A stretch of DNA of 64,000 bases from CAVSQX01 sp963730225 (GTDB taxonomy: Bacteria > Planctomycetota > Phycisphaerae > Tepidisphaerales > Tepidisphaeraceae). Of this stretch, positions 8,982 to 17,217 are shown piece after piece. Positions within the stretch are counted from its first letter, which is position 1, and the number at the start of each line of letters is the position of its first letter. The notes below the pieces were generated by a model, which saw only the letters and a program-made list of their open reading frames with translations, did no database searches and had not been told where the DNA came from. The translations under genes and the position numbers were made by a program. Location of the stretch: contig CAVSQX010000001.1 of NCBI GenBank assembly GCA_963730225.1, forward strand, positions 1,488,001-1,552,000, written 5' to 3'.

Positions 8982-9290
8982 CCCTTTTTCTTAAGGAGAG
9001 TGACATGAGTCCCAGATCGAAATTCGCAACCGCGATGTTCGCGGCATTCCTGCCGACCGTCGCCCAGCATGAAGAAGGCGGTCGATGAGGCCATGAAGAA
9101 ACTGGAGAACCCGAACGGCAGCAGCAACTGAGGTTGATTGAGACATGGGCGATAGGCCACGCGCGGTCAATATTTCAAACGCAACCGATTGATTGGTATT
9201 GGTCAGCACCGGCCAAACGACTGGAGTTGTGAGATCGGAATCAGCCTGATCGCATCTTAATGTCATCAGCTGCGAGGTGCGAACGCATGA
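8982..9290. other. 309-bp region with a second gene remnant
   Basis: Contains the remnant listed at 9005-9131. The remainder, to the phosphatase gene, holds nothing I can assign. Parts of it (ttgagac atgggc, gattgattggtattgg) resemble sequence in 5893-6305, supporting an old duplication. Confidence 0.35.
9005..9131 (+). pseudogene. signal peptide joined to a GSSN-ending remnant, second copy
   Basis: ATG 9005 has a strong AAGGAG site and encodes a signal-like start (SPRSKFATAMFAAFLPTVAQ). The frame then closes at 9086 or so, and a second frame from 9069 reads MKKAVDEAMKKLENPNGSSN then stop. A +1 shift would join the two. The result would be a secreted peptide of about 41 residues, or the two ends of a gene whose middle is deleted. 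The tail matches the remnant at 5831-5893. Confidence 0.4.
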
Positions 9291-11599
9291 TTGAGTTCAT
9301 CGAAACATCCCCGGGTGATGCCAACGCTCGTCCTGATGTCGCTGATCGGCGTCGTGTTGGTCGGATTCACAATGGGCAAAGCGAAATCGCGAAGCCCGCT
9401 GCACTTGCTCTCGTTGGCCGCGGCAATCGCATTTTCTTTCTATGTAATTATGGATTTGAATCACCCGCGCTCCGTCCTCATCCGCGTCGATTCGGCCGAC
9501 GATGCGATGAGACAGGTATACGCATTAACGACCGCGGATTCCCCTGTCCCGGCGACGCAACCGGCTAACCAGGCATCGAATGACGTGAGTAATCGCAGCT
9601 TGGATTTGACGTTTCGTACGAAGCTCGTGCTGAGCATGTGCCTGTTGGTGTTGCTCACAGGCGCCGCGCTGATCGCCGTCGCTGAACGCGGCAACCAGGC
9701 CAGCACCAAGACGTTGGTCGATTCGCTGTTTCAGGAAGTCAGCAGGCACGCGGTGACACAAACCAAGGATTTCGTTCTTCGCGCCGCGCCAGTGGCTGAA
9801 TCGCTTGAACAATTGTCGAGTCAAGGATTGGCCATCGACAACCTGGACCGATTGGCCCCGCAGCTCCTGGCATTCCTCAAAGGAAACGCCGGCATGACCT
9901 GGGTTCTCTACGGCGACGAGTCCGGCGACTACACCGGGGCGACCCGGTTGCCCGACGGGCGAATTCACATCGAGCGTACCCACATTGTGAACGGGCGAAC
10001 GCACCTGACAGAGTACGAAGTTCAAAGCGACGGATCGTGGAAAGTGTTTCGACAAGACGACAACAGCGGCTATGACCCGGCGCCCGGCCGTTTTACATTC
10101 TGGCCAAGCAGAGAGGAACACTGGCCTGGACGGCCCCGTACATTTTTTTCACGCAGGGCGTGCCGGGGATTTCATGCGTGATGCCAGTGAATAACGCTTA
10201 CGGGAAACTGCGCGGTGTGTTCAGCGTCGAGTTCGATCTCAACGCCCTTTCCGAGTTCGTTCAAAGCCTGACGATCAGCCAACATTCGCGCGTGTTCCTG
10301 TTCACACCCGACCAAATCCTGCTGGCCCATCCGAATCTGCGCGATTTTCAGGGCAGCGGCGTAAAAGGGGCAGGCAGGCTGCTGACCCTGGCCGATACCA
10401 GCGATCCGCTGGTGGATGCGTTCCGTCAACATCTTTCACCCGAGTTGCTTCACAGCGGAGGAAGCGACGAATTCCATTTTTTCCAGTTCAGCCACGACGG
10501 CGTGGGCTACATGGCCTCGACGACGGTCTTCCCGATCGGCGACGGGCAATCGTGGGTGGTCGGCGCGATTGCTCCGCAATCGGATTTCCTTTCCGCGGTA
10601 TGGCGCACCCGCTGGCTGGGCCTGGGCGCCGCCGGCGCGGCGCTTTGCCTCGCCGCGGTTTTCGCGGCCGTGCTGTCGCGCCGGATTTCCAAGCCGGTGG
10701 ATTCCCTCATCGCATTCATGCAACGGGTTGGCGCAGGCGATTTGGAGGCTCGGGCCGACTTCCGCGGTGGCCACGAATTCCGCCAGTTGTCCGACGCTCT
10801 CAATCGGATGATCACTGATCTGCGCGAACGCATGCAGTTGAGGCATTCGCTCCAGATCGCGATGGAAGTGCAACGCAGCCTCTTGCCCGAAAGCGATCCT
10901 ATCTCATCGCATTTCGACGTCGCCGGACGAAGCAAATACTGCGACCAGACCGGCGGCGATTATTACGACTTCATCGATGTCGCTTCCGTCTCGCCCTCCT
11001 CCCTGCTGATCGCCGTCGGCGATGTCATGGGTCACGGCATCGCCGCCGCCCTGGTCATGGCCACCGCCCGGGCCGCCCTTCGCACCTCCATCCAGCGCGA
11101 GCATCGCCTGGCCGATTTAATGACTCGCACCAACCAGGTGCTCGCCGCCGATAACCGCCACCAGCGCTTTATGACCCTTTTGCTTCTCATGATCGAAGCC
11201 CGGACGCGGACCGTCACCTGGGCCAGCGGTGGTCACGACCCCGCGATCGTCTATCAACCCGACACGGATTCTTTCCGCAAGCTCGATGGTGCCGACATGC
11301 CTCTTGGAATTGCCGAAGGCGTTGAATTTCAGGAGTTCACCAGCGGCCCGCTGCCCGCCAACAGTGTCATCGCCATCGCCACCGATGGCGTGTGGGAAAT
11401 GTTCAATGAGCAGGAACAGCAGTACGGCAAAGATCGGCTGGAAGCCATCGTGCGAAAAAATCACGCGCGCCCCGCCGCCGAGATCGCCGCGGCACTCGAT
11501 GCGGATCTGGCGAGTTTTCGCGGCATGCGCAGCCCCGACGATGACGTGACCTTTGTCATCATCCGTCTGCTGGAAAGCACTTTGGAGAATTCAGCGTGA
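9291..11599 (+). pseudogene. sensor-domain HAMP SpoIIE-type PP2C phosphatase, one frameshift, odd N-terminal fusion
   Basis: The first frame (9291-10181) and second (10160-11599) join at about 10083-10095 by restoring one base in a GC-rich run: SGYDPAP then PFYILAKQRGTLAWTAP. Parts in order: a two-TM stretch resembling the C-terminus of DUF4239 proteins (SLIGVVLVGFTMGKAKSR, VIMDLNHPRSVLIRVD); a third TM helix; an extracellular Cache-like domain with GVPGISCVMPV; a TM helix near 10630; HAMP (RRISKPVDSLIAFMQRVGAGD); then a SpoIIE/PP2C domain (VQRSLLP, GGDYYDFI, GDVMGHG, ASGGHDPAI, ATDGVWEMFN, PDDDVTFVI). It should dephosphorylate a STAS-type partner. The start codon is uncertain because of the fused DUF4239-like piece. 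Confidence 0.82.
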
Positions 11600-11699
11600 A
11601 CAACCTCTCCGATCCCTCATCCATGCCAATGCCTCGCTTGCCGCCGATCCCCCGTGGTATGAGCTGTGAATTCATTCGAGGAATTCGACAGGGAGCCAC

Positions 11700-12074
11700 A
11701 TGCCCTACAACCTCCAGATAATTACCGGTCACGATTTCCTTCGACTGGACCCCCAGCGCCAGATGGATCTGGAGCGCAGTCGCGAAGCGCTGGCCGAGAT
11801 AGCCCAGGCGTCGAAAACGGTCGGGATCGATCGCGCGATGATCGACCTGCGCGAGATTCGCAGCCACCTGAGCACCAACGATATTTACCCCTTGGCCTCG
11901 GCCTATTCCCAAATCGGACTTCGATCTACATTCCGGCTGGCGCTTCTTCACGGCTTCAGCGGCGGCGAAAGCGCCGATCTCTTTGCCATGTTCGCCAGCA
12001 TCCGAGGGGGAAACGTGCGTTCGTTCGACAATTTTGAAGACGAATTCGAATGGCGCAGAAACGTGGAGGGCTGA
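11700..12074 (+). CDS. STAS/SpoIIAA-like small protein
   Basis: 124 residues from ATG 11700, 100 bases after the phosphatase gene. The fold order resembles STAS/SEC14-like single domains: DRAMIDLREIRSHL in the middle, FRLALLHGFSGGESADLF, and SFDNFEDEFEWRRN at the end. No certain phospho-Ser/Thr position can be named. Its position directly after a SpoIIE-type phosphatase suggests a partner-switching pair. Its stop overlaps the ATG of the next gene (TGATG at 12072-12076), so translation is coupled to DUF3300. Confidence 0.55.
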   Translation: MPYNLQIITGHDFLRLDPQRQMDLERSREALAEIAQASKTVGIDRAMIDLREIRSHLSTNDIYPLASAYSQIGLRSTFRLALLHGFSGGESADLFAMFASIRGGNVRSFDNFEDEFEWRRNVEG

Positions 12075-13264
12075 TGCGGACAGTTAGAAAGCGGGCAATC
12101 CGATGTACGGCTTCGATCGCCCTGAGCGTGCTGTTGACATCGCCGCCGGTCTTCTCCGATGTAAGCCCACCGGCCAGCGAGCCGTCGAAGCCGCCGCTGA
12201 CGCAGGAGGAATTGGATCAGGTTGCGGCGCCGATCGCGCTCTATCCGGATTCGCTTTTGACCCAGGTTCTCATGGCCAGCACCTATCCCCTGGAGGTTGT
12301 CGAAGCGGAACGCTGGACAGAGCAGAACAAGAGCCTCACCGGCGACGCCCTGGTGAGCGAACTCGAAAAGCAGAGCTGGGACCCCAGTGTGAAGTCGTTG
12401 ATTAATTTTCCGCAGACGCTGGACATGATGAACACAAAGCTCGATTGGACCATCAAGCTAGGCGACGCGTTCATCGGGCAGCAACAGCAGGTGATGGACG
12501 CGATCCAGAACTTACGCGAAAAAGCGCAAACACAGGGGAATCTGAAAACCAACGATCAACAAAAGGTGACGACAGAAGCCGCGCCCAGCGGAGAATCACA
12601 GGTGATCGTCATCGAGCCGGCCAATCCGCAAGTGATTTACGTGCCGACGTACGATCCGGTTGTCGTCTACGGCCCCTGGCCGTATCCGTCCTACCCACCC
12701 TACTACTACTATCCACCGGGCTATGTTGCCGGGGCGACGGCCGTGTCGTTTGGCGTTGGCCTGGCCGTCGGCATGGCTTGGGGATACGCCTGGGGCCATT
12801 GCGGTTGGAATCATGGAAGTATTAACATCAACGTTAACCAAAACATCAACATCAATACACACATCAACCGCAACTACTATCAGAATCAGATCAATCGAAC
12901 CGATGTGCATACCAATCTGGGCCAGACAAGCTGGGAGCACGACCCTTCACACCGCGACAGCGTTGCATATCGAGACAACACAACGGCCCAGCGCAACGGC
13001 ATGGGCTCCTCGTCGCAAGCCGAGCAGGCGCGTGACGCCTTCCGCGGCCGAGATCAAGCTCCTCAAAATACATCCAATGTGCCCGTTCGTTCCAGTCCGG
13101 GTGCGCAAAGACCTTCAACATCGGGAATGCACAGCAGTGCGTTCAACGATGTCGACCGCGGCAGCGATGCTCGCAATTTCAGCCAGCGCAGGCAAGCCAG
13201 CCGCTCCACCAGTGGCGGCGGCTTTCATGGCGGCGGAGGCAGCCGAGCGGGAGGCAGGCGATGA
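12074..13264 (+). CDS. DUF3300 domain protein
   Basis: 396 residues from ATG 12074, which overlaps the upstream stop; GGAGG lies 4 bases upstream. Signal peptide, then the DUF3300 core (residues about 40-190: QEELDQVAAPIALYPDSLLT, ASTYPLEVVEAERW, NPQVIYVPTYDPVVVYGPW). A Pro/Tyr-rich linker and a glycine-rich hydrophobic stretch follow (VSFGVGLAVGMAWGYAWGHCGW), then an Asn-rich repeat (INVNQNINI) and a disordered Gly/Ser/Arg tail ending GGGSRAGGRR. Secreted or envelope protein of unknown function. It overlaps the DUF2950 gene by 4 bases (ATGA), a pairing often seen for these two families. Confidence 0.88.
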   Translation: MRTVRKRAIRCTASIALSVLLTSPPVFSDVSPPASEPSKPPLTQEELDQVAAPIALYPDSLLTQVLMASTYPLEVVEAERWTEQNKSLTGDALVSELEKQSWDPSVKSLINFPQTLDMMNTKLDWTIKLGDAFIGQQQQVMDAIQNLREKAQTQGNLKTNDQQKVTTEAAPSGESQVIVIEPANPQVIYVPTYDPVVVYGPWPYPSYPPYYYYPPGYVAGATAVSFGVGLAVGMAWGYAWGHCGWNHGSININVNQNININTHINRNYYQNQINRTDVHTNLGQTSWEHDPSHRDSVAYRDNTTAQRNGMGSSSQAEQARDAFRGRDQAPQNTSNVPVRSSPGAQRPSTSGMHSSAFNDVDRGSDARNFSQRRQASRSTSGGGFHGGGGSRAGGRR

Positions 13265-14235
13265 AAACCGTGCTCACACTACGACTATTGTTCGCTGTTG
13301 CGTTTTTCGGATTAGCGGCCGTTCACTTCGGCTGCGCGTCCAACGCCGGTGATGATTCCCAACAAACTGGATTCGCAGCAAGCGATCAAGCCGTGCAGGC
13401 TTTGGTAAATGCATTGCGCGATAACGACTACGATCAGGTTAAGGCGATTCTCGGACCGGCCGCCGATCAGATCATTTCTTCAGGCGACTTCGTCGTCGAC
13501 GAGCAGAATCAACAGAAGTTTCTCGGTGCCTATGATACCAAGCACGAGTTGACAACCAACCCTGACGCCTCGTTAACGCTTACCATCGGCAACAACGATT
13601 GGCCCATGCCAATCCCGATAGTCAATAAACGCGGCAAGTGGCGATTCGACACGCAAGCCGGGCTGGACGAGATTTTGAACCGCCGCTTCGGAAGGAACGA
13701 GCTATCAACGATCCAGGTTTGTCTGGCCATCGTCGATGCTCAGCGCGAATACGTTCAACGAAATCCCAACGGGGGCGACATACCGACGTACGCCGAGAAA
13801 TTCCTTAGCGATCCGGGCCGGAAGAACGGCCTTTACTGGGCGACCGCCGATTCCGAGCAACCCGGGCCGCTCGGCCCACTGGTCGCCGGCGCGGCTGAGG
13901 AAGGATACGAACTTCCCAATCCCACCGAAGCGATCGAGCCCTATCACGGCTATTTCTATCGGATGCTCAAGGCACAGAGCCCCAGCGCGTTGGGAGGCGC
14001 GTGCGATTATGTTGTCGATGGCAAGATGATCGGCGGCTTCGCCCTCGTGGCGTATCCCGCTAGCTACGGAAACTCCAGCATTATGACCTTCATCGTCAAT
14101 CACGCCGGGGTTGTCTATCAGAAGGATCTTGGGCCCGACACGGCGTCGATCGCCGCCGCGATGACGACTTTCGATCCCGATTCCAGTTGGCACAAAGTGG
14201 AGTCAACCGAACTATTGAATGCGAGATCATCGTGA
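13261..14235 (+). CDS. DUF2950 family lipoprotein
   Basis: 324 residues. Start ATG 13261 overlaps the DUF3300 stop. The N-terminus ends in a lipobox (AAVHFGCASN). Family landmarks: FAASDQAVQALVNALRDNDYDQVKAILGP, PIPIVNKRGKWRFDTQAGLDEILNRR, the helical LAIVDAQREYV, and ARKNGLYW-type segment PGRKNGLYWATA, then PYHGYFYRMLKAQ and ALVAYPASYGNSSIMTF. Function unknown; an envelope location is expected. Its stop overlaps the GTG start of the next gene (GTGA), so the three genes are coupled. Confidence 0.88.
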   Translation: MKTVLTLRLLFAVAFFGLAAVHFGCASNAGDDSQQTGFAASDQAVQALVNALRDNDYDQVKAILGPAADQIISSGDFVVDEQNQQKFLGAYDTKHELTTNPDASLTLTIGNNDWPMPIPIVNKRGKWRFDTQAGLDEILNRRFGRNELSTIQVCLAIVDAQREYVQRNPNGGDIPTYAEKFLSDPGRKNGLYWATADSEQPGPLGPLVAGAAEEGYELPNPTEAIEPYHGYFYRMLKAQSPSALGGACDYVVDGKMIGGFALVAYPASYGNSSIMTFIVNHAGVVYQKDLGPDTASIAAAMTTFDPDSSWHKVESTELLNARSS

Positions 14236-15077
14236 ATTTGCGGTATCTTCTGATATGCGTGCTGGGAATCATTTTAACTGCGTTCGCCATCGGCGACGCG
14301 GAGGACGTGCAGATCCCCGTGATCGATTCCAGTTCCCAGCCGACTGCGCCAACCGACACGACAGACGGCGATCCGCTTCGATTTACGTTGGCCGATTGGC
14401 TGTCGCCGGACCATCATGGCTCGGTCAACAACACAGGCAACATCGTCGTATTCCGAGCCTACGTTCCCTGGAGCGTTTTGGATATCCCTCAGCTTTCGAG
14501 GCTCACCGTTCCGTTCACCACCCATTCCGCCGGTCCATCGGACGACGACCTGATCACGGAAGACGCGACCGGGCCAACGGGGCTGGGCGATATCGAATTC
14601 TACGATATTTCTGAATTCAAAATACGTTCGGTCCAATTGCAGGTCGGTCCCGTTTTCACGTTTCCCACCGGCACCCGATCGGGCGTCGGCAAAGGCAAAT
14701 GGACCGCTGGCCCTGCGCTAGGCATCAACACACACGTAGACAAATGGAAGTTCGGCATATTCAGCCTGGGATATTTTTCATTTGCCGGCTCTTCGGATTC
14801 GGCCAGTGTCTCGAAGATGAAGGTGCAGCCGATCATCGATTATTCCCTCCCGCACGGGTGGACCGTCGGCACTTCCGATATGAATTTCACCTACGACTGG
14901 ACCAAAGGCGAGATGACCAATATTCCCATCGGATTTGCCATCGGAAGAAGCTTTGAACTGTTCTCGCAAAAACTGAACCTCACCGGGCAGGCCGAATACA
15001 ACTTCGGCGATACATCCGGGTCGGCTGCGTGGACGTTTCGAATAACGCTTGAATTCGTACTGCCAAATCGAGGATGA
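14232..15077 (+). CDS. outer-membrane beta-barrel protein (transporter/phenol-MetA-like)
   Basis: Start GTG 14232 overlaps the DUF2950 stop. 281 residues. Signal peptide (NLRYLLICVLGIILTAFAIG), then alternating amphipathic strands with periodic aromatic ends (GLGDIEFYDISEFKI, VQLQVGPVFTFPTGT, GKWTAGPALGIN, WKFGIFSLGYFSFAG, KLNLTGQAEYNFGD) and a C-terminal strand ending FRITLEFVLP. This matches the barrel family often annotated as transporter or neuromedin U-like. Likely an outer-membrane channel working with the DUF3300/DUF2950 pair. The substrate is not known. Confidence 0.75.
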   Translation: MNLRYLLICVLGIILTAFAIGDAEDVQIPVIDSSSQPTAPTDTTDGDPLRFTLADWLSPDHHGSVNNTGNIVVFRAYVPWSVLDIPQLSRLTVPFTTHSAGPSDDDLITEDATGPTGLGDIEFYDISEFKIRSVQLQVGPVFTFPTGTRSGVGKGKWTAGPALGINTHVDKWKFGIFSLGYFSFAGSSDSASVSKMKVQPIIDYSLPHGWTVGTSDMNFTYDWTKGEMTNIPIGFAIGRSFELFSQKLNLTGQAEYNFGDTSGSAAWTFRITLEFVLPNRG

Positions 15078-15343
15078 AAAGGAATGCCGCCGCCAGGGTT
15101 CGACCGGCAAGGAACACAGCGATGGTCCAGATTTCCCCGGGGTGCGTTTCGGCTTTGATCGCATTGCTCGTCCTGACGAAATTCGGCGCACGTATCCTCA
15201 CCGGTAACCGGGACGGTGCGCGCGATGAAGCGGCCGATCACGACTCGACGATTTCCAGAATCAACCATGTGAATCTGGGCGTCGACACTCCCAGGGACCG
15301 CGGCGAGAGGAATGGTTATCTTTCTATCGAGGAGGCGTTTTAA
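15074..15343 (+). CDS. small hypothetical protein, uncertain
   Basis: Begins with an ATGA overlap on the barrel gene stop, which is the main reason to consider it real. 89 residues with one possible membrane segment (SPGCVSALIALLVLTKFGA) and a polar tail. Nothing is recognised. Reading continues in another frame after 15343 (KYAESIMYETSVAPLVADL), so it may be a broken remnant of a larger gene. Confidence 0.3.
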   Translation: MKRNAAARVRPARNTAMVQISPGCVSALIALLVLTKFGARILTGNRDGARDEAADHDSTISRINHVNLGVDTPRDRGERNGYLSIEEAF

Positions 15344-15529
15344 GTACGCCGAGTCCATTATGTACGAGACGAGCGTCGCACCATTGGTGGCCGATTTGAA
15401 TCACGACTTGGTGTTCGAGCGTTTTGAGCAAGAGAAGTCTCGAACGAGAGCCGAAGGTCCGCCTCGGACGCGCGCACCGCCCGAACCTCAACGAACAAAT
15501 TGGTCACTCTAAAGCAACTTAGCGCGTAA

Positions 15530-15549
15530 TGAGGGATCGCGATCCCTCA
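15530..15549. promoter_or_regulatory. 20-bp perfect palindrome in front of glsB
   Basis: TGAGGGATCGCGATCCCTCA is a perfect palindrome with no spacer. It ends 3 bases before the GGAG ribosome site of the GlsB-like gene. It could be a dimeric repressor operator or an mRNA hairpin that affects ribosome access. There is no T-run, so it is not a typical terminator. Confidence 0.6.
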
Positions 15550-15563
15550 ATTTGGAGATAGTC

Positions 15564-15983
15564 ATGTACAACGCCATAATTCCATTGCCGCCGTTCGACG
15601 CGTTCACATTCCTGGGTGCTATTACCGCCGATACGAGTGCAGTTACCGAACAATTGAAGAGTATTACTCCCGAGAAGGTTGTTGTGTGGCTGCTAATTGG
15701 CTTGGTAGTAGGCCGATTCATAGGCTTGATGTTGGCGCCAACTCGTGGCGGAATCGGACCGATTGGTAGCCTGATACTGGGACTGATCGGCGCCCTGGTC
15801 GGGGGCGTCGCGCTGGACAAAGCCGGCGTCAAGATGGACCTCGGAACGCTTGAAGTCCCATACGCTGACGTAGTCGCGGCGACCGTCGGCTCTTTGATTC
15901 TTGTGATCGGATATTGGATGTTGAGGCTCAAGATGCGGTCGGGCGCGTGCGCAAGAGAAAAGGAAAAATCGACTGTAAAATGA
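15564..15983 (+). CDS. GlsB/YeaQ/YmgE-type stress membrane protein
   Basis: 139 residues from ATG 15564, with GGAG 7 bases upstream. A non-conserved 40-residue leader precedes the family core: VVVWLLIGLVVGRFIGLMLAP, then GIGPIGSLILGLIGALVGGVAL, then VVAATVGSLILVIGYWML. That gives three membrane segments with the Gly-rich pattern of transglycosylase-associated/GlsB proteins. Usual homologues are 80-90 residues, so both ends are extended. An inner-membrane stress role is typical, mechanism unknown. The palindrome just upstream suggests control. Confidence 0.82.
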   Translation: MYNAIIPLPPFDAFTFLGAITADTSAVTEQLKSITPEKVVVWLLIGLVVGRFIGLMLAPTRGGIGPIGSLILGLIGALVGGVALDKAGVKMDLGTLEVPYADVVAATVGSLILVIGYWMLRLKMRSGACAREKEKSTVK

Positions 15984-16128
15984 TATGTTAGCTTGCGGGC
16001 CATTCAAACAGTAGCCCAACGGCGCCGACCGACGTCCTCCGCCTCAGTGCCGATCAGGCGGATTTGGAAACCGCCGGTAACGAAGAATTCGCGCAACCTT
16101 GCCTGGTTCGGTCCCGGCCGCGCACAGG

Positions 16129-17061
16129 CTAGGGCATTCCGCAAGCTCGATAGATTGCCGCCACGATTCCGAATGGGCAGCACACCAACGTCGACAGCTT
16201 TTGCCCATTGTCATACATCGCACCGCGAAGCAATTTCACGGGGAAGGCATGGGTCTCATCGGTGACACCCTGCGTGTACATATAGACCGCCGCCTGAAAG
16301 ATCGAATGCAGCGTTGATTGGACCAAAGCCAGCGCAAGAATGTACGTGACAGCCGCGCCAAGTACGATCAACCCCAGCACGCCGGAAGCGGTGGCGAAAA
16401 GAAAAATGGAAAAGAAGATCGCCAAGAAGCCAGGGAGGAATAGAAGGGCAAAGATCAGCCCGAATGAGAAGTTCCCGATCACCTGAGTTCCCCAGGTTTT
16501 CTTCAGCAGCGCCAGCGACACCTTCAGTGCGTCGATAGAGCCCTTGTTCTCGACGACCAATACCGGCACAACGAGGAACGTCACGATCGTCCATGCCGCG
16601 CCCAGCACACTCGCGACGATCCGGCCAAATCTCTTGTTGTACGATTCGATGATTTTCAACAGCAATCCTACCGTCGCCGACACCAGCGCCCATCCGGCAA
16701 TCAGGTGGATGCGCTGAATCGCCGCTCGTTTGCCGCCACCAAACGTCGGTTCTCCGCCGGCCATAAGAACCACGGCCGATGAGATGACGCCCACATTGAA
16801 GAACGTGATCACGAAATAGTTGACGAAATAGAATCCGAAGAGATAGCCCCATGCGAATATTCGCTATTGCTGTGTGAGGTGCCACAGCGACCCCTTCCAG
16901 ACAGTTAAATCGACGAAAAACAGCGGCGCCACAAACGAGGCTAGCACCAGCAGGCATGCGACGCTCGAAAACAACGGGAACAAGACCAACGCCTTGTCCC
17001 GCTTCAGCACGTCCCATGACGCCCGCATCAACTCCCACGTGTAGGAGATTCTTTCGAACAT
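16129..17061 (-). pseudogene. DUF6159 membrane protein with an in-frame TAG
   Basis: ATG 17061 has GGGAGG upstream. The start FERISYTWELMRASWDVLKRDKALVLFPL is characteristic of DUF6159. After SLWHLTQQ a TAG codon (16864-16866) interrupts, and the same frame continues RIFAWGYLFGFYFVNYFVIT without a frameshift. The rest matches the family: FFNVGVISSA, SLALLKKTWGTQVIG, and a hydrophobic C-terminal half to VCCPFGIVAAIYRACG. Repaired length is about 310 residues with several TM helices. It is either a nonsense mutation, a single-base sequencing error, or (unlikely) readthrough. The role of the family is unknown. Confidence 0.78.
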
Positions 17062-17217
17062 TTGGATTTGCCTCCCTTCGATACCCCGGGTTCGGCTAAT
17101 GCTGCGCCCACGATTTGACCCTATACGAGCGGCGGCAGCAAGAAAAATGCGATCGCTTCGTTTAAGATCATCCACTACAAGGCCGGTAATCCAAACAACC
17201 ACGGGAGGACTTTGACG

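Noticed and set aside
16864..16866. Programmed TAG readthrough or recoding (for example pyrrolysine)
   Set aside because: No recoding signal or pyl gene seen; mutation or sequencing error is simpler.
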